Shown here: one piece after another, positions 31,543-38,863 of the stretch
Numbering within the stretch: position 1 is the first letter of the stretch
Layout: each line of letters begins with the position of its first letter
Assembly: GCA_023412855.1 (NCBI GenBank)
Contig: JAEZRJ010000031.1
Coordinates: forward strand, 1-38,987
Direction: 5' to 3'
Origin: Bacillota bacterium
GTDB lineage: Bacteria > Bacillota > Clostridia > Lachnospirales > Lachnospiraceae
Length of the DNA: 38,987 nt
Program-made: the position numbers and the translations under genes
Notes under the pieces: generated by a model
Told to the model about the DNA's origin: nothing
Database searches by the model: none
The model's input: the letters and a program-made list of their open reading frames with translations, nothing else

Positions 31543-33294
31543 TTAGTCTCTGATTCTGATATGCACTTCCCTAAGCTGTTTTTCCGTCACGTCATTCGGT
31601 GCACCGCACATTAAATCCTGAGCGGAGCCGCTCATGGGAAAAGCGATCACTTCTCTGATATTCTCTTCATTGCGAAGCAGCATAAGCATGCGGTCGATAC
31701 CCGGAGCCATTCCTGCATGAGGCGGTGCGCCGAATTGAAATGCCTGATAGAGCGCTCCAAATTTATTTTTCAAGGTTTCCTCATCATATCCTGCAATTTC
31801 GAAAGCCTTTACCATTATTTGCATATCGTGATTTCTCACCGCTCCCGAGGATAGTTCGATTCCATTGCATACGATGTCATATTGATACGCCAATATATCA
31901 AGAGGATCCTCTTCTTCAAGCGCCTTTAGTCCGCCTTGAGGCATAGAGAAGGGATTGTGTGTAAATCCGATCTGTTTTGTCTCCTGATCCCGCTCGAACA
32001 TCGGAAAATCGTTCACATAGCAGAAGCGATACGCATTCTTCTCGCACAAATCAAGTTTGCTGCCCAGCTCACTTCTGATCTGTCCGGCATAATAATTAGC
32101 TCTATCCTCTTTATCTGCGATGAAAAAAATGGTATCCCCTACAGCAAGACCAGCCTTTTCAAGCAGCTCCATCTTCTTATTCTCAGGGATGAATTTATCG
32201 ATGGGTCCCTTATAGGTCAGGCCTTCTTCCACTTCCAGATATCCGAGGCCGCCCATACCGAGGGAAACTGCAAAGCTAAGCAGCTTTTCGTGGAATCCCT
32301 TGGTCATCTCCCCATGTACCTTAATGGCGCGCACTGTCTTTCCGATGAACGGTTTAAAGGTACATTCCTGGAAAAACTCCGTCACATCTATGATTCTGAG
32401 GGGATTGCGCAAATCCGGTTTATCCGTGCCGAACTCGAGCATTGCCTGTTTATAGCTGATAACCGGATAAGGCGCTTTCGTTACCTCAAAACCTTCGTCC
32501 GCAAACTTTTCGAAGGTGGCACTTAAAATTTCTTCTCCTGCACGAAATACATCCTCTTGCTCTGCAAAGCTCATTTCAAAATCCAACTGATAGAACTCGC
32601 CTGGCGAACGGTCTGCTCTGGCATCTTCGTCGCGGAAGCATGGAGCAATTTGAAAGTATTTATCGAATCCCGACACCATCAAAAGCTGCTTATATTGCTG
32701 GGGCGCCTGAGGAAGCGCATAAAATTTTCCTTTATATTTTCTGGAAGGAACGATATAGTCCCTTGCTCCTTCCGGCGAGGAAGCGCATAAAATAGGAGTC
32801 TGTATTTCAAGAAATCCCATTTCCGTCATTTTCTCCCGCAGAAAAGAGATTACCTGAGAGCGGAAAATGATGTTCTCTTTTACCTTGGTATTCCTAAGGT
32901 CTAAATAACGGTATTTCAGACGAACGTCTTCTCTCGTTTCCCTGGAAGTCATTATCTCAAAGGGGAGCTGTTTGTATACCTTGCCCAGAATGACAATAGA
33001 TCTGGCCTCCAGCTCTATGGTTCCGGTAGGTATCTTTGGGTTATAAGTTTCTTCGTCTCTTTTTTCTATGAAGCCTTCCACCGATATGGAGGCTTCCTTC
33101 GTAATGTCCTTCAAAAGCTCGGGGGTACGGATTACCACCTGCAATACACCGTGCATATCCCTCAAATCGATGAAGGATACTCCTCCGTGATCCCGGATAT
33201 TTTCTACCCATCCCGCCGCTTTTACTGTTTTTCCGATGTAGGATTCGTCGATTTCTTTTACTGTGATGTCTCTGTAAATGTTTTTAGTCATCAT
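31543..33294 (-). CDS. aspS: Aspartyl-tRNA synthetase, probably non-discriminating
   Basis: Bacterial-type class II AspRS of 583 residues: an N-terminal OB fold that binds the anticodon (about 1-110), motif 2 (FRDEDARADRSPGEFYQLD), a GAD insertion domain in the middle and motif 3 (GMAPGIDRMLMLL). In the anticodon domain the RDHGG segment has His36. Non-discriminating bacterial AspRS enzymes are reported to have His here, where discriminating ones such as that of E. coli have Leu (RDLG). With gatCAB downstream, this suggests the enzyme also charges tRNA(Asn) with Asp for transamidation. AAGGAGAG lies before the ATG. Expression is governed by a T-box leader (33634-33930). Confidence 0.96.
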   Translation of the reverse strand: MMTKNIYRDITVKEIDESYIGKTVKAAGWVENIRDHGGVSFIDLRDMHGVLQVVIRTPELLKDITKEASISVEGFIEKRDEETYNPKIPTGTIELEARSIVILGKVYKQLPFEIMTSRETREDVRLKYRYLDLRNTKVKENIIFRSQVISFLREKMTEMGFLEIQTPILCASSPEGARDYIVPSRKYKGKFYALPQAPQQYKQLLMVSGFDKYFQIAPCFRDEDARADRSPGEFYQLDFEMSFAEQEDVFRAGEEILSATFEKFADEGFEVTKAPYPVISYKQAMLEFGTDKPDLRNPLRIIDVTEFFQECTFKPFIGKTVRAIKVHGEMTKGFHEKLLSFAVSLGMGGLGYLEVEEGLTYKGPIDKFIPENKKMELLEKAGLAVGDTIFFIADKEDRANYYAGQIRSELGSKLDLCEKNAYRFCYVNDFPMFERDQETKQIGFTHNPFSMPQGGLKALEEEDPLDILAYQYDIVCNGIELSSGAVRNHDMQIMVKAFEIAGYDEETLKNKFGALYQAFQFGAPPHAGMAPGIDRMLMLLRNEENIREVIAFPMSGSAQDLMCGAPNDVTEKQLREVHIRIRD

Positions 33295-33342
33295 AATACT
33301 CTCTCCTTATGAGTGTTCTTTACTCATTTTTCTTTTTTTGGC

Positions 33343-33649
33343 GTTCCGGGACTTTTTTACACGTTTAAGGGTTGCCGGCCTCATAAGCAGACTTTAAATT
33401 CCTCTTACAGAGAAATTTAAAGTTCGCGTTGCTCGTAAGATTGCCGGAACAGGGCATAACTGCAAGCAGTTCTGTCCTGCTTCGGCAGCCTTTCTTGGCT
33501 GGCCTCATAAGCAGACTTTAAATTCCTCTTGCAGAGAAATTTAAAGTTCGCGTTGCTCGTAAGATTACCGGAACAGGGCATAACTGCAAGCAGTTCTTCC
33601 CTGTTCCGGCAACCTTACTCTGCTTATACGCGCAAAAAAGTCCCGGAAC
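33343..33649 (-). repeat. Inverted-repeat-bounded segment in the aspS leader
   Basis: A perfect 16-bp inverted repeat, GTTCCGGGACTTTTTT at 33343-33358 and its complement at 33634-33649, encloses about 275 bp. The right arm is also the 3' arm and T-tract of the T-box terminator. In RNA, the later arm could pair with the earlier one over all 16 bp. The enclosed part is mostly the tandem 124-bp units. Confidence 0.85.
33377..33624 (-). repeat. Tandem pair of 124-bp structured units
   Basis: Units at 33377-33500 and 33501-33624, nearly identical over their first 95 bp. Each holds two hairpins: an A/T-rich one (ACTTTAAATT with AATTTAAAGT) and a GC-rich one with inner AACTGC/GCAGTT. In the second unit the GC-rich hairpin has an 11-bp perfect stem (CCGGAACAGGG with CCCTGTTCCGG). 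No reading frame is supported. It lies in the transcribed leader between the T-box terminator and the aspS start. Confidence 0.88.
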
Positions 33650-33930
33650 ACAGTCTCCTGCATTCCGGGACGGATAATTATAATTAAAATAATCCGCGGT
33701 ACCACCCGCATTGACAAGCCGACATCTCTATCAAGATGTGTGAACCGCCTTGCCCACTCTTACACTTAACGCGTGTTAACGTATCTCCCTAGTGCCTTCA
33801 TCGGCAGTTCGGAACATCTGCTCCAGAGTGTTCCCTTTGTTATTTCCCGCAAACAGCGCTCTCAGTCGGTGACGCCGTATTCCTGTCGCTTTTCATAACA
33901 AGAGTCTCTTTCAATGCATTTCAATAATCT
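33634..33930 (-). promoter_or_regulatory. T-box riboswitch of the aspS-gatCAB operon
   Basis: The minus strand carries the T-box sequence GGGTGGTACCGCGG (33707-33694) with upstream stem-loops. One is a stem III candidate: GGCAAG with CTTGTC enclosing ACATCT/AGATGT. The intrinsic terminator has a 10-bp stem (33671-33662 with 33649-33640) and six T. Uncharged tRNA binding should favour the antiterminator. The downstream gene predicts an Asp specifier, but I could not place the specifier loop with confidence: a GAT lies in GCCGATGAAGG and a GAC in CACCGACTGAG. Confidence 0.93.
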
Positions 33931-33942
33931 TTTAATAGCCAC

Positions 33943-33971
33943 ATACTATCACAACTTTTTTTTAAATGCAA
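33943..33971 (-). promoter_or_regulatory. Promoter of the aspS T-box leader
   Basis: Minus strand: TTGCAT (33971-33966), 17 bp, TAGTAT (33948-33943), shortly upstream of the T-box leader. Confidence 0.6.
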
Positions 33972-34010
33972 TACCTTTTATCAAAACTTTTAAAATTTTG
34001 TATTATTGTA

Positions 34011-34143
34011 GTTACTGTTCACTCCGTTCTCAGCAACGCATGATTTCTACATGTAAATTCGCCCTGCGAAGCAGAAATCATCTCTTGAATCACGTTCTTA
34101 CGTAGATTAACAGCAAGTGTTAATCTACTGTGTGAACAGTAAC
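34011..34143 (-). mobile_element. Miniature inverted-repeat element M1, copy 2
   Basis: A 133-bp element with the same 12-bp termini as copy 1 (GTTACTGTTCAC and GTGAACAGTAAC), in inverse orientation and without the R1 insert. Flanks show an 8-bp duplication with one change: TTATTGTA (34003-34010) and TTATTGCA (34144-34151). The internal 10-bp hairpin (34102-34128) has a base pair different from copy 1 on both arms, so pairing is kept. Its end overlaps the acetyltransferase gene. There is no coding capacity, so a transposase acting in trans is implied. Confidence 0.9.
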
Positions 34144-34706
34144 TTATTGCATACATTCATCACCTCTGATGCATTTAAAACGGGCAACGGTTTCTCAGGG
34201 TGGTGACCCAGCATTTTTTCCATCCAGATCATATCGTACCATTTGCCCAATTTATAGCCGCATTTCGTAAAGTGAGCTACCGTTTTATATCCGTATTTCT
34301 CGTGGAAGGAAATACTTTCCGGATTAGGATAAGCGATGCAGGCGTTGACATTTATGATATGCTGGGCTGCAAGAATTTCCTCCAGCGCCGCATATAGCTT
34401 TTTGCCGATGCCTTTCCCATGCGCTCCTTCTTTTACATAAATGGAAGTTTCCACCGCCCAGTCGTAAGCAGAACGCCCTTTAAATGCGGATGCATAGGCA
34501 TAACCATGGATTTCCTCTCCCTGCTGCAGCAAGAGATAAGGATATTTTTCCATCGTATGCACCATTCTATTCCTGAATTCTTCCACAGAAGGAACTTCAT
34601 ATTCGAAGGTTATCGCCGTATTTTGCACGTAAGGAGTATAAATATCCAGCAGATGTGCTGCGTCCTCCGCCTTTGCCGCCCTAATTATCATTTCTACATC
34701 CATCAT
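34125..34706 (-). CDS. GNAT acetyltransferase, phosphinothricin-acetyltransferase-like
   Basis: A 193-residue N-acetyltransferase of the PAT/YwnH-like branch. It shows MIIRAAKAEDAAHLLDIY at the start, GYAYASAFKGRSAYDWAVE, the acetyl-CoA loop HGKGIGKKL (about 96-104) and NACIAYPNPESISFHEKYGY. Usual members are about 160-180 residues and acetylate small amines such as methionine sulfoximine; the substrate here is unknown. The last five sense codons and the stop fall inside M1 copy 2 (34125-34143), so the native C-terminus has been replaced by an LLFTQ tail; the catalytic core is intact. AGGAG lies five bases before the ATG at 34706. Confidence 0.88.
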   Translation of the reverse strand: MMDVEMIIRAAKAEDAAHLLDIYTPYVQNTAITFEYEVPSVEEFRNRMVHTMEKYPYLLLQQGEEIHGYAYASAFKGRSAYDWAVETSIYVKEGAHGKGIGKKLYAALEEILAAQHIINVNACIAYPNPESISFHEKYGYKTVAHFTKCGYKLGKWYDMIWMEKMLGHHPEKPLPVLNASEVMNVCNKLLFTQ

Positions 34707-34767
34707 CAGTACTCCTGTCTTAGCTTAAGTTTCTTATAATCCTGCGTCAGGTTATATAATGTTTATC

Positions 34768-34795
34768 ATTATAATCCTTTCGTCAGATTTAGCAA
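34768..34795 (-). promoter_or_regulatory. Promoter of the acetyltransferase gene
   Basis: Minus strand: TTGCTA (34795-34790), 16 bp, TATAAT (34773-34768). A CTGACG.A.GGATTATAA motif occurs twice about 35 bp apart around it, a possible regulatory direct repeat. Confidence 0.5.
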
Positions 34796-34840
34796 ATATT
34801 TTTTATATAGAATTATTCCGCAGTTTTCAGACACACCCTA

Positions 34841-34890
34841 ACAGATACGCAGCTACGTGCAAGGAATATAAGACGTGCTGTCGAAGCGAT
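34841..34890 (-). repeat. Decayed R1 repeat, copy G
   Basis: Reverse-oriented remnant sharing GCAGCTACG, GGAA.A.AA and GTGCTG.CGAAGC with copy C. The terminal hairpin is lost. The rest of the gap between 34707 and 35214 (about 34891-35150) shows no gene or structure that I can support. Confidence 0.5.
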
Positions 34891-35152
34891 TGGCTGCCAG
34901 AGTAGACGAAACATACTATTTATCATACCATTTATAACAATTTAATTGATAAAAATTATCACAAAGACAAGCTAACATTCTGTACCATCGGTCTTTATCT
35001 GAACTATGTTGACTCTTTTGCTCTATGCAAAGAAACTGTACGCTTCGCAGCCAACAGCAACATAAACAGTGAAGTTTGACTGATTGTCAGTGATAAAGGA
35101 CACTGGATACAGAACTTATTATAACTGTTTTTAAACTTTTCCATAAATTGAG

Positions 35153-35184
35153 TTGACTTTATAGCGTTTCTCAATTAGTATAAT
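35153..35184 (+). promoter_or_regulatory. Promoter candidate of the small membrane protein gene
   Basis: A good -10 TATAAT (35179-35184) and TTGACT (35153-35158), but with a 20-bp spacer, longer than usual. An alternative -35 closer by was not seen. Confidence 0.45.
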
Positions 35185-35214
35185 AAGGAATACTTATGAG
35201 AGGGAGATATGAAA

Positions 35215-35607
35215 ATGAATAACGAAATTTATTATGATCAGGCATCCTATGCAGCAGCCATGGCTTTTATTTCAGCGTACCTTGTATTTATCCTGGTAAT
35301 CGCAGTTATAACGCTCGTAGGAATGTGGAAAATGTTCGCAAAAGCAGGTAAGCCGGGTTGGGCTGCAATTGTTCCGATTTACAATATTTACTGCTTATTC
35401 GACATTTCTTTTGGTAACGGCTGGATGTTCTTACTTATGCTTATTCCGCTTGTAAACATCGTAGTAGGTATCATGATGTATTTCAAGCTGGCAAAAGCCT
35501 TTGGGCAGGGTGTTGCCTTCGGTTTCGGCTTATTGTTCTTATCCACCATTTTTATGTTGATTCTTGGCTTCGGCAAGACTCAGTATGTGGGACCGAACAA
35601 TATATAG
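35215..35607 (+). CDS. DUF5684-type small membrane protein
   Basis: A 130-residue protein with three to four predicted membrane segments (about 15-38, 60-88, 96-118) and the DUF5684-like motif WKMFAKAGKPGWAAIVPIYN between the first two. The family is of unknown function and recurs in Firmicutes, sometimes beside signal peptidases. No catalytic residues are recognised. The ATG at 35215 has AGGGAG eight bases upstream; the ATG two codons earlier is too close to the ribosome site. It is the only plus-strand gene in this stretch and has its own terminator. Confidence 0.8.
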   Translation: MNNEIYYDQASYAAAMAFISAYLVFILVIAVITLVGMWKMFAKAGKPGWAAIVPIYNIYCLFDISFGNGWMFLLMLIPLVNIVVGIMMYFKLAKAFGQGVAFGFGLLFLSTIFMLILGFGKTQYVGPNNI

Positions 35608-35661
35608 CTGGACTACAGGCAACGGGCAGTATTCTTCGTGAATGGCCCGTTGCTCAAAATC

Positions 35662-35712
35662 AAAAAAGCAGTACATAGTCGGTTATTCACCGATGAATGT
35701 ACTGCTTTTTTT
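35662..35712 (+). terminator. Strong intrinsic terminator after the membrane protein gene
   Basis: A stem of about 15 bp (AAAAAAGCAGTACAT at 35662-35676 with the complement at 35697-35711) with inner TCGG/CCGA pairing and a T-run. The flanking A-run makes it able to act on both strands. An 8-bp hairpin (CAACGGGC/GCCCGTTG) lies just upstream, about 35619-35652. R1 copy C starts in the T-run. Confidence 0.9.
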
Positions 35713-35808
35713 CTGTAACAGAAAAGTGCTCCTATTACAGAAACAATAGATGTGCAGCTACGCGCGCGGAACAAAAAGCGGTGCTGCCGAAGCACGCTTT
35801 TGTTCTTG
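35710..35808 (-). repeat. R1 interspersed repeat, copy C
   Basis: Reverse-oriented copy: read on the minus strand it has CTTCGGCAGCACCGCTTTTT, GTTCCGCGCGCGTAGCTGC and a terminal hairpin (TTTCTGTAATAGGA with a partly mispaired TTCTGTTACAGAAA). The hairpin runs into the T-run of the terminator at 35662-35712, and the other end touches the stop codon of the cyclase gene. Confidence 0.8.
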
Positions 35809-35810
35809 CT

Positions 35811-36404
35811 CTATTCTCTTTCAATAAGTATCGCGCGGCAAGGTGCTCCGTCTGCACCGCCAAGATTAACAGGCGCTGCACTAAGTAAGTAATTGCCCTC
35901 AGGCACGTCTTTTAACACCAGACCTTCCAACAGAATCACTTCTTTTTTTAACAGCTCATAATGTACCTTCATAGGGCCGTCCTCAGGGCCCACGGTCTGG
36001 GATTCCACTCCCACGAGCAGAATTCCCTGACGGTTCATTTCCTCTGCCGCCTCTAAGGTTACCGTTGCCTTTCCCTTTATCAGCAGGCGTTTATGACATT
36101 TAACGCCTTCCATTATCTGACGTATCTGTCCGGCAGTTATGTTCCCTTCCATGGCAGCCACAGTGGCTTCTCCTACACAGCGGCTTAAATCCAGTTCATC
36201 CACTCTCTTTCCGTCGTCATAAAAATGATACGGGGCATCCAAATGAGTGCCGTTATGCGCGCACATGGAAATTTCGGTCAAATTGCAGATGTCGCCGTTC
36301 TTAATCTGCAAACGTCTCTCATAGGAGGGTGCAGAATCTCCCGGGAACACATGGCTTGTGAACAGTTCCTGAGAAATATCATAAATCTTCATAGCTATAT
36401 CCAT
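35811..36404 (-). CDS. Cyclase/kynurenine-formamidase-like metal hydrolase
   Basis: A 197-residue member of the cyclase family (Pfam Cyclase), metal-dependent hydrolases that include bacterial kynurenine formamidase KynB. The defining motif HNGTHLDAPYH is present, with H50, H54, D56 and H60 as likely metal ligands, and a downstream VGVESQTVGPEDGP loop. Its substrate here is unknown; no other tryptophan-degradation gene is near. It follows dapL by 24 bp and probably shares its transcript. The start is uncertain: ATG 36404 has AAAGG only two bases away, while ATG 36392 gives a more typical MKIYDIS start but lies 14 bases from that site. Confidence 0.85.
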   Translation of the reverse strand: MDIAMKIYDISQELFTSHVFPGDSAPSYERRLQIKNGDICNLTEISMCAHNGTHLDAPYHFYDDGKRVDELDLSRCVGEATVAAMEGNITAGQIRQIMEGVKCHKRLLIKGKATVTLEAAEEMNRQGILLVGVESQTVGPEDGPMKVHYELLKKEVILLEGLVLKDVPEGNYLLSAAPVNLGGADGAPCRAILIERE

Positions 36405-36428
36405 GCCCTTTCCAATTTCTGCGTCTTT

Positions 36429-37643
36429 CTACAGCGCTTTGATCCGGTCCACCGCCGCAACCGTGTTCTCATAGCTGCCAAAAGCAGTCAGTCTGAAATA
36501 TGTCTCTCCGCTGGGGCCGAAACCTGATCCGGGCGTACCGACCACGTTGGCATTTTCCAAAAGATAGTCGAAGAACTCCCAGCTAGTCATTCCCTTCGGT
36601 GCCTTCAGCCAGATATAAGGGGCATTCACGCCGCCGGATACCGTATAACCGGCGTCCTTTAACCCGTTCAAGATGTACTGTGCATTGTTCATATAATAAT
36701 CGACCTGCTTCTTCAACTGCTCCTTACCTTCCTTGGAATAGACAGCCTCTCCCGCACGCTGTACGATGTAAGGCGCTCCATTGTATTTGGTACCGTGACG
36801 TCTCGCCCAGAGGGAATGGAGCATCACATCCCCGCATTTCAAATCCTTAGGAATCACTGTGAATCCCAGACGTACACCCGTGAATCCGGCATTCTTGGAG
36901 AAGGAGCGCAGCTCGATGGCACAAGTCCTTGCACCCTCGCATTCGTAGATGGTATGAGGTACATCTTCTTCCGAAATATAGGCTTCATATGCCGCATCAT
37001 AGATAATGACCGCACCTACCTTATTCGCGTAATCCACCCACTCCTGAAGCTGTGCCTTCGTGATGGTGGAGCCGGTAGGGTTGTTCGGGAAGCAGAGATA
37101 AATAAGGTCCGGTGTCTCTTTGGGAATCTCCGGCGCAAAATTATTCTCCGAAAGACAAGGCATATAAATCACATCGCTCCATGTCTCCTTCTTCGCATCG
37201 TAAACACCTGTTCTGCCGGCCATTACGTTAGTATCCACATAAACCGGATATACCGGATCGCATACCGCAATTTTATTGTCCAAGCTAAAGATTTCCTGAA
37301 TATTTCCCGAATCACATTTCGCTCCGTCCGAAATGAAAATTTCATCCGCTGCTATATCACAGCCTCTCGCCTTATAATCGTTATCCGCAATCGCGCTTCG
37401 CAAAAATTCATATCCCAAATCCGGCGCATAGCCTTTAAAGGTATCTGCACTTCCCATCTCTTCCACCGCTCCATGCAGTGCCTCGATAATGGCCGGCGCC
37501 AAAGGCTGGGTCACGTCACCGATGCCGAGACGTATGATTTTTTTATCCGGATTCGCCTGTGAATAGGCGTTTACCTTCTTACCTATTGTGGAAAAAAGAT
37601 AGCTTCCCGGTAATTTTAAATAATTGTCATTGATCTTGAACAT
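36429..37643 (-). CDS. dapL: LL-diaminopimelate aminotransferase
   Basis: PLP enzyme that converts tetrahydrodipicolinate directly to LL-diaminopimelate, bypassing the acetylase and succinylase routes of lysine and peptidoglycan synthesis. The 404 residues show IRLGIGDVTQPL, the YAPDLGYEFLR segment, FPNNPTGS, the PLP lysine K250 (RSFSKNAGFTGVRLG) and GTPGSGFGPSG near the C-terminus, all typical of DapL. GGAGAAAC lies before the ATG at 37643. It lies 36 bp after dapF; the two carry out successive steps. Confidence 0.96.
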   Translation of the reverse strand: MFKINDNYLKLPGSYLFSTIGKKVNAYSQANPDKKIIRLGIGDVTQPLAPAIIEALHGAVEEMGSADTFKGYAPDLGYEFLRSAIADNDYKARGCDIAADEIFISDGAKCDSGNIQEIFSLDNKIAVCDPVYPVYVDTNVMAGRTGVYDAKKETWSDVIYMPCLSENNFAPEIPKETPDLIYLCFPNNPTGSTITKAQLQEWVDYANKVGAVIIYDAAYEAYISEEDVPHTIYECEGARTCAIELRSFSKNAGFTGVRLGFTVIPKDLKCGDVMLHSLWARRHGTKYNGAPYIVQRAGEAVYSKEGKEQLKKQVDYYMNNAQYILNGLKDAGYTVSGGVNAPYIWLKAPKGMTSWEFFDYLLENANVVGTPGSGFGPSGETYFRLTAFGSYENTVAAVDRIKAL

Positions 37644-37679
37644 TCTGTTTCTCCTCTCACGCATTTCGTATTTCTTATT

Positions 37680-38519
37680 TTATATCTCGATTTCACCTTC
37701 GAAAACAGTTTCTGCAGGCCCCGTCATATATACAAGATTTTCTCTTCTGTCCCATCGTATATGCAACTTGCCACCTAATAGTTTAACAGTAACTTCCTCC
37801 TCCGTCAAACCATTTAATATACACGCTACTACCGTGGCGCAGGCTCCCGTGCCGCAGGCCAGAGTTTCTCCCGTCCCGCGTTCCCATACTCGCATCTGCA
37901 CGGTATTTCTGTCGATTACCTTTACGAATTCAGTATTAACCCGATTGGGAAAACGAACATGATTCTCAAAATAAGGCCCGATTTTCTCTATATCCAGATT
38001 TTCTACATCTTCCATAAAGACTACCGCATGAGGATTTCCCATCGACACACATGTCATTTCATAAGCCTTACCCTCTACTTCTATCATTTCGGAAATTACT
38101 TCCTCATTTTCTGAAATGACAGGTATGTCAACCGCTTTGAGTATGGGGCTTCCCATATTGACCTTCACAGCATTTACCATTCCATTCTTTACGAGCAAAT
38201 CCAAATATTTTATCTGCCCGGAACTGATAACGCTGACAGAAGTCTTATCGGTCAGGCTTTTATCGTAAACATATTTCGCCACACAACGAATGCCGTTTCC
38301 GCACATCTCCGCTCTGGAGCCGTCCGCGTTATACATTTCCATTTCGAAATCCGCCTGTGACGACCGGTTAATAAAAATGACCCCGTCTCCGCCTATTCCA
38401 AAGTGCCTGTCACTCAGCCTTCGCACCAGCTCAGGCTTTTTCCTTGCCGATACTTCCTCCGTAAAACCATTCACATAAATGTAATCGTTGCCGCATCCGT
38501 GCATCTTCGTAAATTCCAT
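37680..38519 (-). CDS. dapF: Diaminopimelate epimerase
   Basis: Converts LL- to meso-diaminopimelate. The 279 residues have the two catalytic cysteines of the PLP-independent racemase: C73 (AEMCGNGIRC) and C222 (LACGTGACA). FTKMHGCGNDYIYVN lies at the N-terminus. The ATG at 38519 has GGGAGC nine bases upstream; a longer in-frame extension has a basic, non-family sequence and is rejected. It is first gene of dapF-dapL-cyclase. Confidence 0.97.
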   Translation of the reverse strand: MEFTKMHGCGNDYIYVNGFTEEVSARKKPELVRRLSDRHFGIGGDGVIFINRSSQADFEMEMYNADGSRAEMCGNGIRCVAKYVYDKSLTDKTSVSVISSGQIKYLDLLVKNGMVNAVKVNMGSPILKAVDIPVISENEEVISEMIEVEGKAYEMTCVSMGNPHAVVFMEDVENLDIEKIGPYFENHVRFPNRVNTEFVKVIDRNTVQMRVWERGTGETLACGTGACATVVACILNGLTEEEVTVKLLGGKLHIRWDRRENLVYMTGPAETVFEGEIEI

Positions 38520-38611
38520 GCTCTCGCTCCCTTCCGACAGGCAGGCCCGCCGCTTTCTATCCTTCATCTCTATCATAGAAACTCATTATAGAAACTTCAA
38601 AAGTTTTTATT

Positions 38612-38617
38612 AGTATA
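38612..38617 (-). promoter_or_regulatory. dapF promoter, -10 candidate
   Basis: TATACT on the minus strand about 95 bp before dapF, within a strongly A/T-rich stretch. No good -35 is seen; another TATAAT lies nearer the gene (about 38585-38590). Confidence 0.3.
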
Positions 38618-38706
38618 ACACATATATTTTGCCATATATATTGTAATCATTGCCTAAAAATATGCAAAAAGTGCTTTTGGGCTCAGAACAAGAGTATACT
38701 TCCTAT

Positions 38707-38863
38707 ACTCTCGCAGCAAAATATTTCGGCAGCACAACTTTTGCTTGACGCGCATAGCTGTGCATTGTTTGCCTGGAGGGCAGCACGAGCGTTTTCCACT
38801 TGTGTTTATATCATAGGAGGAAATACTCTCACACGTTAAGGCAACAAGGTTTTTCCTATGATA
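38707..38863 (+). repeat. R1 interspersed repeat, copy D, with an expanded hairpin loop
   Basis: Shares ACTCTCGC, TTTCGGCAGCACAACTTTTG, CGCGCATAGCTGTGCATT and GTTTGCCTGGAGGGC with copy A. The terminal stem here is TATCATAGGA/TCCTATGATA (38809-38818 with 38854-38863), different in sequence from copy A yet fully paired, with a 35-base loop. The right arm ends where the group II intron appears to end. Confidence 0.75.

Noticed and set aside
33377..33624. CRISPR array suggested by the direct repeats
   Set aside because: There are only two units, 124 bp each, back to back with no spacers and no cas genes.
36795..37562. 255-codon open frame antisense to dapL
   Set aside because: Shadow of a well-identified gene; composition is unlike a real protein (rich in Arg, Ile and His) and no ribosome site precedes it.
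38707..38863. Right-edge sequence as part of the intron itself
   Set aside because: It aligns with R1 copy A, which has no intron beside it, so it is better read as the exon side.
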